From Ectobius pallidus (Eukaryota > Arthropoda > Insecta > Blattodea > Ectobiidae): 64,000 nt of DNA. Location: the NCBI GenBank assembly GCA_964059195.1, contig CAXKWD010000014.1, positions 2,232,001-2,296,000 on the forward strand, written 5' to 3'. The notes under the pieces were generated by a model, which was given only the letters and a program-made list of their open reading frames with translations, did not search any database and was not told the DNA's origin. Below are positions 22,901-36,293 of this stretch, piece after piece; position 1 is the first letter of the stretch, and each line of letters starts with the position of its first letter. The translations under genes were made by a program, and so were the position numbers.

Positions 22901-25612
22901 CTGGCAATGCCATTTTAAACCAGAAACTGTTGCCTAGCAATGTCATCAAAAAGAACTGTTGCTTAGGAATGTCATCTTTAACACAATATTGCTACCTATT
23001 TAAAGCTTTTAAAAAAAGATACTGTTGCGTAGCAATGTCAATTTCTGACACGAAACCTTTACCTTTCAATGCATTTTCCAAAGTCAAAACTTCTTCCTAG
23101 CAATTTAATTTTTAAAGACAATTTGGCTGCCTATCAATGTAATTTTTCTATCACGAATGTTTTGCCTAACCATGCCAGTCTAAACCGGAAACTGTTGCCA
23201 AGCAATGAAGTTTAAAAACACCTGACTGTTGCTTAGCAATGACATTTTGAATAAGAAACTGTAGCTTAGCAATGCCATCTCCAAATACGAAACTGTTGCC
23301 TAGCAATGTCATCTATAAGGAATACCCTTTAATCCCTCAATGATCAATACATACAATGAAAATATCGGTGATATGCTAATGGCATAACAGGGGTTGTAAA
23401 TTTTTCTTTAATAGAAAAGAATACTGTTGCCTAGCAATGAGTTTCAAAACACGAAAGTGTTGCCTAGCAATGCCATTTTAAACCGGAAACTGTTGCCTAG
23501 CAATGCCATCAAAAAGAACTGTTGATTAGCAACGTCATTTTTGAACACAATATTGCTACCTATTATAAACGTTTTTAAAATATACTGTTGTGTAGCAATG
23601 TCAATATCAGACACAAATATTTTACGTTTCAATGCATTTTTCATGTCGAAACTTTTTCCTTGCAATGTAATTTTTAAAGACAATTTGGCTGCCTAACAAT
23701 GTAATTTTTCTATCACGAAAGGTTTGCCTAGCAATCCCAGTCTAAACCGGAAACTGTTGCCTAGCAATTAAGTTTTAAAACAGCTGACTCTTGCTTAGCA
23801 ATGACATTTTTAACATGAAACTGTAACTTAGCAATGCCATCTCCAAATACGAAACTGTTGCCTAGCAATGTCTTCTATAAGGAAAAGTTTTTGATCCTTC
23901 AATGATCAATTCATACAATGAAAATATCGGTGATATGGTAATGTCAAAACATGGGTTGTAAATTTTACTTTAATAGAAAGAATACTGTTGCCTAGCAATT
24001 AGTTTTAAAACACGAAAGTGTTGCCTAGCAATGCCATTTTAAACCGGAAACTGTTGCCTAGCAATGTCATCAAAAAGAACTGTTGCTTAGCAATGTCATT
24101 TTTTAACACAATATTGCTACCTATTAAAAGCTTTTAAAAAAAGATACTGTTGCGTAGCAATGTCAATTTCTGACACGAAACCTTTACCTTTCAATGCATT
24201 TTTCAAAGTAGACACTTCTTCCTAGCAATGTAATTTTTAAATACAATTTGACTGCCTAACAATGTAATTTTTCTATCACGAAAGTTTTCCCTAGCCATGC
24301 TAGTCTAAACCGGAAACTGTTGCCTAGCAATGAAGTTTTAAAACACCTGACTGTTGCTTAGCAATGACATTTTGAATAAGAAACTGTAGCTTAGCAATGC
24401 CATCTCCAAATACGAAACTGTTGCCTAGCAATGTCATCTATAAGGAATACCCTTTAATCCCTCAATGATCAATACATACAATGAAAATATCGGTGATATG
24501 CTAATGGCATAACAGGGGTTGTAAATTTTTCTTTAATAGAAAAGAATACTGTTGCCTAGCAATGAGTTTTAAAACACGAAAGTGTTGCCTAGCAATGCCA
24601 TTTTAAACCGGAAACTGTTGCCTAGCAATGCCATAAAAAAGAACTGTTGATTAGCAATGTCATTTTTGAACACAATATTGCTACCTATTTAAAGCTTTTA
24701 AAAAAAGATACTGTTGCGTAGCAATGTCAATTTCTGACACGAAACCTTTACCTTTCAATGCATTTTCCAAAGTCGAAACTTCTTCCTAGCAATGTAATTT
24801 TTAAAGACAATTTGGCTGCCTATCATCGTAATTTTTCTATCACGAATGTTTTTCCTAGTCATGGCAGTCTAAACCGGAAACTGTAGCCTAGCAACGAAGT
24901 TTTAAAACACCTGACTGTTGCTTAGCAATGACATTTTGATCAAGAAACTGTAGCTTAGCAATGCAATCTCCAAATACGAAACTGTTGCCTAGCAATGTCA
25001 TCTATAAGGAATAGTTTTTAATCCCTCAATGATCAATACATACAATGAAAATATCGGTGATATGCTAATGGCAAAACATGGGTTGTAAATTTTGCTTTAA
25101 TAGAAAGAATACTGTTGCCTAGCAATGAGTTTTAAAACACGAAAGTGTTGCCTAGCAATGCCATTTTAAACCGCAAACTGTTCCCTAGCAATGTCATCAA
25201 AAAGAACTGTTGCTTAGTAATGTCATTTTTAAACACAATATTGCTACCTATTATAAACTTTTAAACATATACTGTTGTGTAGCAATGTTAATTTCAGACA
25301 CCAAACTTTTACTTTTCAATGCATTTTTAAAAGTCGAAACGTTTTCCTAGCAATGTAATTTTTAAAGACAATTTGGCTGCTTAACAATGTAATTTTTCTA
25401 TGACGAAAGTTTTGCCTAGCCATGCCAGTCTAAACCGGAAACTGTTGCCTAGCAATTCAGTTTTAAAACAACTGACTCTTGCTTAGCAATGACATTTTGA
25501 ACAAGAAACTGTAGCTTAGCAATGCCATCTCCAAATACGAAACTGTTGCCTAGCAATGTCATCTATAACGAATAGTTTTTAATCCTTCAATGATCAATAG
25601 ATACAATGAAAA
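19989..25612 (+). repeat. Hexamer repeats in phase B-C-D-E-F-A, then B-C-D-E
   Basis: Anchors are at 19989 (B), 20551 (C), 21114 (D), 21678 (E), 22239 (F), 22801 (A), 23363 (B), 23925 (C), 24488 (D) and 25052 (E). The first six span 3,374 bp and match the hexamers at 211-14365, including the CAATTAGTTTT form of A. No retroelement is present in the A monomer at 22801. D at 24488 ends with GATCAAG near 24940 where other D monomers read AGAACAAG, a sign of local gene conversion from an F-type tail. The E monomer at 25052 carries CTGTTCCCTAGC near 25180. Confidence 0.9.
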
Positions 25613-27858
25613 TATCGGTGATATGCTAATGGCAAAACATGGGTTGTAAATTTTACTTTAATAGAAAGAATACTGTTGCCTAGCAATGAGTTTTAAAACA
25701 AGAAAGTGTTGCCTAGCAATGCCAATTTAAACCAGAAATTGTTGCCTAGCAATGTCATCAAAAAGAACTGTTGCTTAGCAATGTCATTTTTGAACACAAT
25801 ATTGCTACCTATTAAAAGCTTTTAAAAAAGATACTGTTGCGTAGCAATGTCAATTTCTGACACGAAACCTTTACCTTTCAATGCATTTTCCAAAGTCGAA
25901 ACTTCTTCCTAGCAATGTAATTTTTAAAGACAAATTGACAGCCTAACAATGTAATTTTTCTATCACGAAAGTTTTCCCTAGCCATGCCAGTCTAAAAAGA
26001 AACTGTAGCCTAGCAATGAAGTTTTAAAACACCTGACTGTTGCTTAGCAATGACATTTTGAACAAGAAACTGTAGCTTAGCAATGCCATCTCCAAATACG
26101 AAACTGTTGCCTAGGAATGTCATCTACAAGGAATAGTTTTTAATCCCTCAATGATCAATACATACAATGAAAATATCGGTGATATGCTAATGGCAAAACA
26201 TGGGTTGTAAATTTTGCTTTAATAGAAAGAATACTGTTGCCTAGCAATGAGTTTTAAAACACGAAAGTGTTGCCTAGGAATGCCATTTTAAACCCGAAAC
26301 TGTTGCCTAGCAATGTCATCAAAAAGAATTGTTGCTTAGCAATGTCATTTTTAAACACAATATTGCTACCTATTATAAACTTTTTTAAAATATACTGTTG
26401 TGTAGCAATGTCAATATCAGACACAAATATTTTACGTTTCAATGCATTTTTCATGTCGAAACTTTTTCCTTGCAATGTAATTTTTAAAGACAATTTGGCT
26501 GCCTAACAATGTAATTTTTCTATCACGAAAGGTTTGCCTAGCAATCCCAGTCTAAACCGGAAACTGTTGCCTAGCAATTAAGTTTTAAAACAGCTGAATC
26601 TTGCTTAGCAATGACATTTTTAACATGAAACTGTAACTTAGCAATGCCATCTCCAAATACGAAACTGTTGCCTAGCAATGTCTTCTATAAGGAAAAGTTT
26701 TTGATCCTTCAATGATCAATTCATACAATAAAAATATCGGTGATATGCTAATGTCAAAACATGGGTTGTAAATTTTACTTTAATAGAAAGAATACTGTTG
26801 CCTAGCAATTAGTTTTAAAACACGAAAGTGTTGCCTAGCAATGCCATTTTAAACCGGAAACTGTTGCCTAGCAATGTCATCGAAAAGAACTGTTGCTTAG
26901 CAATGTCATTTTTTAACACAATATTGCTACCTATTAAAAGCTTTTAAAAAAAGATACTGTTGCGTAGCAATGTCAATTTCTGACACGAAACCTTTACCTT
27001 TCAATGCATTTTTCAAAGTAGACACTTCTTCCTAGCAATGTAATTTTTAAATACAATTTGACTGCCTAACAATGTAATTTTTCTATCACGAAAGTTTTCC
27101 CTAGCCATGCTAGTCTATACCGGAAACTGTTGCCTAGCAATGAAGTTTTAAAACACCTGACTGTTGCTTAGCAATGACATTTTGAATAAGAAACTGTAGC
27201 CTTGCAATGCCATCTCCAAATACGAAACTGTTGCCTAGCAATGTCATCTGTAAGGAATAGTTTTTAATCCTTCAATGATCAATAGATACAATGAAAATAT
27301 CGGTGATATGCTAATGTCAAAACATGGTTTGTAAATTTTACTTTAATAGAAAGAATACTGATGCTTAGCAATGAGTTTTAAAACACGAAAGTGTTGCCTA
27401 GCAATGCCATTTTAAACCGGAAACTGTTGCCTAGCAATGGCATCAAAAAGAACTGTTGCTTAGCAATGTAATTTTAAACACATTATTACTACCTATTATA
27501 AACTTTTAAATAATATACTGTTGCGTAGCAATGTCAATTTCTGACACGAAACCTTTACCTTTCAATGCATTTTTCAAATTCGAAACTTCTTCCTAGCAAT
27601 GTAATTTTTAAAGACAATTTGGCTACCTAACAATGTAATTTTTCTATCACGAATGTTTTGCCTAGTCATGCCAGTCTAAACCGGAAACTGTTGCCTAACA
27701 ATGAAGTTTTAAAACACCTGACTGTTGCTTAGCAATGACATTTTGAATAAGAAAGTGTAGCTTAGCAATGCCATCTCCAAATACGAAACTGTTGCCTAGC
27801 AATGTCATCTATAAGGAATACCCTTTAATCCCTCAATGATCAATACATACAATGAAAA
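25613..27858 (+). repeat. Four-monomer block F/G-H-I-J
   Basis: Anchors are at 25613 (F/G hybrid), 26174 (H), 26735 (I) and 27298 (J). The hybrid starts as F (AACAAGAAAGTG, CCAGAAATTG, AAAGTCGAAAC to 25897) and ends as G (ACAAATTGACAGCC from 25931), so the switch lies at about 25898-25933. The J monomer has CATTATTACTACC and an A-type tail leading to AATACCC and a B monomer. The same four, with the same junction, recur at 46974-49219 (offset 21,361). Confidence 0.87.
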
Positions 27859-30800
27859 TATCGGTGATATGCTAATGGCATAACAGGGGTTGTAAATTTT
27901 TCTTTAATAGAAAAGAATACTGTTGCCTAGCAATGAGTTTCAAAACACAAAAGTGTGGCCTAGCAATGCCATTTTAAACCGGAAACTGTTGCCTAGCAAT
28001 GCCATCAAAAAGAACTGTTGATTAGCAACGTCATTTTTGAACACAATATTGCTACCTATTATAAACGTTTTTAAAATATACTGTTGTGTAGCAATGTCAA
28101 TATCAGACACAAATATTTTACGTTTCAATGCATTTTTCATGTCGAAACTTTTTCCTTGCAATGTAATTTTTAAAGACAATTTGGCTGCCTAACAATGTAA
28201 TTTTTCTATCACGAAAGGTTTGCCTAGCAATCCCAGTCTAAACCGGAAACTGTTGCCTAGCAATTAAGTTTTAAAACAGCTGACTCTTGCTTAGCAATGA
28301 CATTTTTAACATGAAACTGTAACTTAGCAATGCCATCTCCAAATACGAAACTGTTGCCTAGCAATGTCTTCTATAAGGAAAAGTTTTTGATCCTTCAATG
28401 ATCAATTCATACAATGAAAATATCGGTGATATGCTAATGTCAAAACATGGGTTGTAAATTTTACTTTAATAGAAAGAATACTGTTGCCTAGCAATTAGTT
28501 TTAAAACACGAAAGTGTTGCCTAGCAATGCCATTTTAAACCGGAAACTGTTGCCTAGCAATGTCATCAAAAAGAACTGTTGCTTAGCAATGTCATTTTTT
28601 AACACAATATTGCTACCTATTAAAAGCTTTTAAAAAAAGATACTGTTGCGTAGCAATGTCAATTTCTGACACGAAACCTTTACCTTTCAATGCATTTTTC
28701 AAAGTAGACACTTCTTCCTAGCAATGTAATTTTTAAATACAATTTGACTGCCTAACAATGTAATTTTTCTATCACGAAAGTTTTCCCTAGCCATGCTAGT
28801 CTAAACCGGAAACTGTTGCCTAGCAATGAAGTTTTAAAACACCTGACTGTTGCTTAGCAATGACATTTTGAATAAGAAACTGTAGCTTAGCAATGCCATC
28901 TCCAAATACGAAACTGTTGCCTAGCAATGTCATCTATAAGGAATACCCTTTAATCCCTCAATGATCAATACATACAATGAAAATATCGGTGATATGCTAA
29001 TGGCATAACAGGGGTTGTAAATTTTTCTTTAATAGAAAAGAATACTGTTGCCTAGCAATGAGTTTTAAAACACGAAAGTGTTGCCTAGCAATGCCATTTT
29101 AAACCGGAAACTGTTGCCTAGCAATGCCATAAAAAAGAACTGTTGATTAGCAATGTCATTTTTGAACACAATATTGCTACCTATTTAAAGCTTTTAAAAA
29201 AAGATACTGTTGCGTAGCAATGTCAATTTCTGACACGAAACCTTTACCTTTCAATGCATTTTCCAAAGTCGAAACTTCTTCCTAGCAATGTAATTTTTAA
29301 AGACAATTTGGCTGCCTATCATCGTAATTTTTCTATCACGAATGTTTTTCCTAGTCATGGCAGTCTAAACCGGAAACTGTAGCCTAGCAACGAAGTTTTA
29401 AAACACCTGACTGTTGCTTAGCAATGACATTTAGAACAAGAAACTGTAGCTTAGCAATGCAATCTCCAAATACGAAACTGTTGCCTAGCAATGTCATCTA
29501 TAAGGAATAGTTTTTAATCCCTCAATGATCAATACATACAATGAAAATATCGGTGATATGCTAATGGCAAAACATGGGTTGTAAATTTTGCTTTAATAGA
29601 AAGAATACTGTTGCCTAGCAATGAGTTTTAAAACACGAAAGTGTTGCCTAGCAATGCCATTTTAAACCGCAAACTGTTGCCTAGCAATGTCATCAAAAAG
29701 AACTGTTGCTTAGTAATGTCATTTTTAAGCACAATATTGCTACCTATTATAAACTTTTAAACATATACTGTTGTGTAGCAATGTTAATTTCAGACACCAA
29801 ACTTTTACTTTTCAATGCATTTTTAAAAGTCGAAACGTTTTCCTAGCAATGTAATTTTTAAAGACAATTTGGCTGCTTAACAATGTAATTTTTCTATGAC
29901 GAAAGTTTTGCCTAGCCATGCCAGTCTAAACCGGAAACTGTTGCCTAGCAATTCAGTTTTAAAACAACTGACTCTTGCTTAGCAATGACATTTTGAACAA
30001 GAAACTGTAGCTTAGCAATGCCATCTCCAAATACGAAACTGTTGCCTAGCAATGTCATCTATAACGAATAGTTTTTAATCCTTCAATGATCAATAGATAC
30101 AATGAAAATATCGGTGATATGCTAATGGCAAAACATGGGTTGTAAATTTTACTTTAATAGAAAGAATACTGTTGCCTAGCAATGAGTTTTAAAACAAGAA
30201 AGTGTTGCCTAGCAATGCCATTTTAAACCAGAAATTGTTGCCTAGCAATGTCATCAAAAAGAACTGTTGCTTAGCAATGTCATTTTTGAACACAATATTG
30301 CTACCTATTAAAAGCTTTTAAAAAAGATACTGTTGCGTAGCAATGTCAATTTCTGACACGAAACCTTTACCTTTCAATGCATTTTCCAAAGTCGAAACTT
30401 CTTCCTAGCAATGTAATTTTTAAAGACAATTTGGCTGCCTATCAACGTAATTTTTCTATCACGAATGTTTTTCCTAGCCATGCCAGTCTAAACCGGAAAC
30501 TGTAGCCTAGCAATGAAGTTTTAAAACACCTGACTGTTGCTTAGCAATGACATTTTGATCAAGAAAGTGTAGCTTAGCAATGCCATCTCCAAATACGAAA
30601 CTGTTGCCTAACAATGTCATCTATAAGGAATAGTTCTTAATCCTTCAATGATCAATACATACAATGAAAATATCGGTGATATGCTAATGTCAAAACATGG
30701 GTTGTAAATTTTACTTTAATAGAAAGAATACTGCTGCCTAGCAATGAGTTTTAAAACACGAAAGTGTTGCCTGGCAATGCCATTTTAAACCAGAAACTGT

Positions 30801-33800
30801 TGCCTAGCAATGTCATCAAAAAGAACTGTTGCTTAGCAATGTCATCTTTAACACAATATTGCTACCTATTTAAAGCTTTTAAAAAAAGATACTGTTGCGT
30901 AGCAATGTCAATTTCTGACACGAAACCTTTACCTTTCAATGCATTTTCCAAAGTCAAAACTTCTTCCCAGCAATTTAATTTTTAAAGACAATTTGGCTGC
31001 CTATCAATGTAATTTTTCTATCACGAATGTTTTGCCTAACCATGCCAGTCTAAACCGGAAACTGTTGCCTAGCAATGAAGTTTTAAAACACCTGACTGTT
31101 GCTTAGCAAAGACATTTTGAATAAGAAACTGTAGCTTAGCAATGCCATCTCCAAATACGAAACTGTTGCCTAGCAATGTCATCTATAAGGAATACCCTTT
31201 AATCCCTCAATGATCAATACATACAATGAAAATATCGGTGATATGCTAATGGCATAACAGGGGTTGTAAATTTTTCTTTAATAGAAAAGAATACTGTTGC
31301 CTAGCAATGAGTTTCAAAACACGAAAGTGTTGCCTAGCAATGCCATTTTAAACCGGAAACTGTTGCCTAGCAATGCCATCAAAAAGAACTGTTGATTAGC
31401 AACGTCATTTTTGAACACAATATTGCTACCTATTATAAACGTTTTTAAAATATACTGTTGTGTAGCAATGTCAATATCAGACACAAATATTTTACGTTTC
31501 AATGCATTTTTCATGTCGAAACTTTTTCCTTGCAATGTAATTTTTAAAGACAATTTGGCTGCCTAACAATGTAATTTTTCTATCACGAAAGGTTTGCCTA
31601 GCAATCCCAGTCTAAACCGGAAACTGTTGCCTAGCAATTAAGTTTTAAAACAGCTGACTCTTGCTTAGCAATGACATTTTTAACATGAAACTGTAACTTA
31701 GCAATGCCATCTCCAAATACGAAACTGTTGCCTAGCAATGTCTTCTATAAGGAAAAGTTTTTGATCCTTCAATGATCAATTCATACAATGAAAATATCGG
31801 TGATATGCTAATGTCAAAACATGGGTTGTAAATTTTACTTTAATAGAAAGAATACTGTTGCCTAGCAATTAGTTTTAAAACACGAAAGTGTTGCCTAGCA
31901 ATGCCATTTTAAACCGGAAACTGTTGCCTAGCAATGTCATCAAAAAGAACTGTTGCTTAGCAATGTCATTTTTTAACACAATATTGCTACCTATTAAAAG
32001 CTTTTAAAAAAAGATACTGTTGCGTAGCAATGTCAATTTCTGACACGAAACCTTTACCTTTCAATGCATTTTTCAAAGTAGACACTTCTTCCTAGCAATG
32101 TAATTTTTAAATACAATTTGACTGCCTAACAATGTAATTTTTCTATCACGAAAGTTTTCCCTAGCCATGCTAGTCTAAACCGGAAACTGTTGCCTAGCAA
32201 TGAAGTTTTAAAACACCTGACTGTTGCTTAGCAATGACATTTTGAATAAGAAACTGTAGCTTAGCAATGCCATCTCCAAATACGAAACTGTTGCCTAGCA
32301 ATGTCATCTATAAGGAATACCCTTTAATCCCTCAATGATCAATACATACAATGAAAATATCGGTGATATGCTAATGGCATAAAAGGGGTTGTAAATTTTT
32401 CTTTAATAGAAAAGAATACTGTTGCCTAGCAATGAGTTTTAAAACACGAAAGTGTTGCCTAGCAATGCCATTTTAAACCGGAAACTGTTGCCTAGCAATG
32501 CCATAAAAAAGAACTGTTGATTAGCAATGTCATTTTTGAACACAATATTGCTACCTATTTAAAGCTTTTAAAAAAAGATACTGTTGCGTAGCAATGTCAA
32601 TTTCTGACACGAAACCTTTACCTTTCAATGCATTTTCCAAAGTCGAAACTTCTTCCTAGCAATGTAATTTTTAAAGACAATTTGGCTGCCTATCATCGTA
32701 ATTTTTCTATCACGAATGTTTTTCCTAGTCATGGCAGTCTAAACCGGAAACTGTAGCCTAGCAACGAAGTTTTAAAACACCTGACTGTTGCTTAGCAATG
32801 ACATTTAGAACAAGAAACTGTAGCTTAGCAATGCAATCTCCAAATACGAAACTGTTGCCTAGCAATGTCATCTATAAGGAATAGTTTTTAATCCCTCAAT
32901 GATCAATACATACAATGAAAATATCGGTGATATGCTAATGGCAAAACATGGGTTGTAAATTTTGCTTTAATAGAAAGAATACTGTTGCCTAGCAATGAGT
33001 TTTAAAACACGAAAGTGTTGCCTAGCAATGCCATTTTAAACCGCAAACTGTTGCCTAGCAATGTCATCAAAAAGAACTGTTGCTTAGTAATGTCATTTTT
33101 AAGCACAATATTGCTACCTATTATAAACTTTTAAACATATACTGTTGTGTAGCAATGTTAATTTCAGACACCAAACTTTTACTTTTCAATGCATTTTTAA
33201 AAGTCGAAACGTTTTCCTAGCAATGTAATTTTTAAAGACAATTTGGCTGCTTAACAATGTAATTTTTCTATGACGAAAGTTTTGCCTAGCCATGCCAGTC
33301 TAAACCGGAAACTGTTGCCTAGCAATTCAGTTTTAAAACAACTGACTCTTGCTTAGCAATGACATTTTGAACAAGAAACTGTAGCTTAGCAATGCCATCT
33401 CCAAATACGAAACTGTTGCCTAGCAATGTCATCTATAACGAATAGTTTTTAATCCTTCAATGATCAATAGATACAATGAAAATATCGGTGATATGCTAAT
33501 GGCAAAACATGGGTTGTAAATTTTACTTTAATAGAAAGAATACTGTTGCCTAGCAATGAGTTTTAAAACAAGAAAGTGTTGCCTAGCAATGCCATTTTAA
33601 ACCAGAAATTGTTGCCTAGCAATGTCATCAAAAAGAACTGTTGCTTAGCAATGTCATTTTTGAACACAATATTGCTACCTATTAAAAGCTTTTAAAAAAG
33701 ATACTGTTGCGTAGCAATGTCAATTTCTGACACGAAACCTTTACCTTTCAATGCATTTTCCAAAGTCGAAACTTCTTCCTAGCAATGTAATTTTTAAAGA

Positions 33801-34606
33801 CAATTTGGCTGCCTATCAACGTAATTTTTCTATCACGAATGTTTTTCCTAGCCATGCCAGTCTAAACCGGAAACTGTAGCCTAGCAATGAAGTTTTAAAA
33901 CACCTGACTGTTGCTTAGCAATGACATTTTGATCAAGAAAGTGTAGCTTAGCAATGCCATCTCCAAATACGAAACTGTTGCCTAGCAATGTCATCTATAA
34001 GGAATAGTTCTTAATCCTTCAATGATCAATACATACAATGAAAATATCGGTGATATGCTAATGTCAAAACATGGGTTGTAAATTTTACTTTAATAGAAAG
34101 AATACTGCTGCCTAGCAATGAGTTTTAAAACACGAAAGTGTTGCCTGGCAATGCCATTTTAAACCAGAAACTGTTGCCTAGCAATGTCATCAAAAAGAAC
34201 TGTTGCTTAGCAATGTCATCTTTAACACAATATTGCTACCTATTTAAAGCTTTTAAAAAAAGATACTGTTGCGTAGCAATGTCAATTTCTGACACGAAAC
34301 CTTTACCTTTCAATGCATTTTCCAAAGTCAAAACTTCTTCCCAGCAATTTAATTTTTAAAGACAATTTGGCTGCCTATCAATGTAATTTTTCTATCACGA
34401 ATGTTTTGCCTAACCATGCCAGTCTAAACCGGAAACTGTTGCCTAGCAATGAAGTTTTAAAACACCTGACTGTTGCTTAGCAAAGACATTTTGAATAAGA
34501 AACTGTAGCTTAGCAATGCCATCTCCAAATACGAAACTGTTGCCTAGCAATGTCATCTATAAGGAATACCCTTTAATCCCTCAATGATCAATACATACAA
34601 TGAAAA
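27859..34606 (+). repeat. Two hexamer repeats in phase B-C-D-E-F-A (2 x 3,374 bp)
   Basis: Anchors are at 27859, 28421, 28984, 29548, 30109, 30671 and then 31233, 31795, 32358, 32922, 33483, 34045. Both E monomers carry TTTTTAAGCACAATA (near 29724 and 33098) instead of TTTTTAAACAC. Both A monomers are of a second subtype, with CTTAGCAATGTCATC and CTTCCCAGCAATTT instead of CTTAGGAATG and CTTCCTAGCAATTT, and with CAAAGAC in the tail. These hexamers therefore form a sub-lineage distinct from that at 211-14365. Confidence 0.9.
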
Positions 34607-35731
34607 TATCGGTGATATGCTAATGGCATAACAGGGGTTGTAAATTTTTCTTTAATAGAAAAGAATACTGTTGCCTAGCAATGAGTTTCAAAACACGAAA
34701 GTGTTGCCTAGCAATGCCATTTTAAACCGGAAACTGTTGCCTAGCAATGCCATCAAAAAGAACTGTTGATTAGCAACGTCATTTTTGAACACAATATTGC
34801 TACCTATTATAAACGTTTTTAAAATATACTGTTGTGTAGCAATGTCAATATCAGACACAAATATTTTACGTTTCAATGCATTTTTCATGTCGAAACTTTT
34901 TCCTTGCAATGTAATTTTTAAAGACAATTTGGCTGCCTAACAATGTAATTTTTCTATCACGAAAGGTTTGCCTAGCAATCCCAGTCTAAACCGGAAACTG
35001 TTGCCTAGCAATTAAGTTTTAAAACAGCTGACTCTTGCTTAGCAATGACATTTTTAACATGAAACTGTAACTTAGCAATGCCATCTCCAAATACGAAACT
35101 GTTGCCTAGCAATGTCTTCTATAAGGAAAAGTTTTTGATCCTTCAATGATCAATTCATACAATGAAAATATCGGTGATATGCTAATGTCAAAACATGGGT
35201 TGTAAATTTTACTTTAATAGAAAGAATACTGTTGCCTAGCAATTAGTTTTAAAACACGAAAGTGTTGCCTAGCAATGCCATTTTAAACCGGAAACTGTTG
35301 CCTAGCAATGTCATCAAAAAGAACTGTTGCTTAGCAATGTCATTTTTTAACACAATATTGCTACCTATTAAAAGCTTTTAAAAAAAGATACTGTTGCGTA
35401 GCAATGTCAATTTCTGACACGAAACCTTTACCTTTCAATGCATTTTTCAAAGTAGACACTTCTTCCTAGCAATGTAATTTTTAAATACAATTTGACTGCC
35501 TAACAATGTAATTTTTCTATCACGAAAGTTTTCCCTAGCCATGCTAGTCTAAACCGGAAACTGTTGCCTAGCAATGAAGTTTTAAAACACCTGACTGTTG
35601 CTTAGCAATGACATTTTGAATAAGAAACTGTAGCTTAGCAATGCCATCTCCAAATACGAAACTGTTGCCTAGCAATGTCATCTATAAGGAATACCCTTTA
35701 ATCCCTCAATGATCAATACATACAATGAAAA

Positions 35732-36293
35732 TATCGGTGATATGCTAATGGCATAACAGGGGTTGTAAATTTTTCTTTAATAGAAAAGAATACTGTTGCC
35801 TAGCAATGAGTTTTAAAACACGAAAGTGTTGCCTAGCAATGCCATTTTAAACCGGAAACTGTTGCCTAGCAATGTCATCAAAAAGAACTGTTGCTTAGTA
35901 ATGTCATTTTTAAACACAATATTGCTACCTATTATAAACTTTTAAACATATACTGTTGTGTAGCAATGTTAATTTCAGACACCAAACTTTTACTTTTCAA
36001 TGCATTTTTAAAAGTCGAAACGTTTTCCTAGCAATGTAATTTTTAAAGACAATTTGGCTGCTTAACAATGTAATTTTTCTATGACGAAAGTTTTGCCTAG
36101 CCATGCCAGTCTAAACCGGAAACTGTTGCCTAGCAATTCAGTTTTAAAACAACTGACTCTTGCTTAGCAATGACATTTTGAACAAGAAACTGTAGCTTAG
36201 CAATGCCATCTCCAAATACGAAACTGTTGCCTAGCAATGTCATCTATAACGAATAGTTTTTAATCCTTCAATGATCAATAGATACAATGAAAA
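35732..36293 (+). repeat. D/E hybrid monomer
   Basis: The start is type D (GGCATAACAGGGG, ACCGGAAAC up to 35855) and from 35875 it is type E (GTCATCAAAAAG, CTTAGTAATG, TATTATAAACTTTTAAAC). The switch is within about 35856-35874. One whole monomer is skipped, turning C-D-E-F into C-D/E-F. The same junction occurs in the monomers at 43039 and 53721. Confidence 0.87.
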
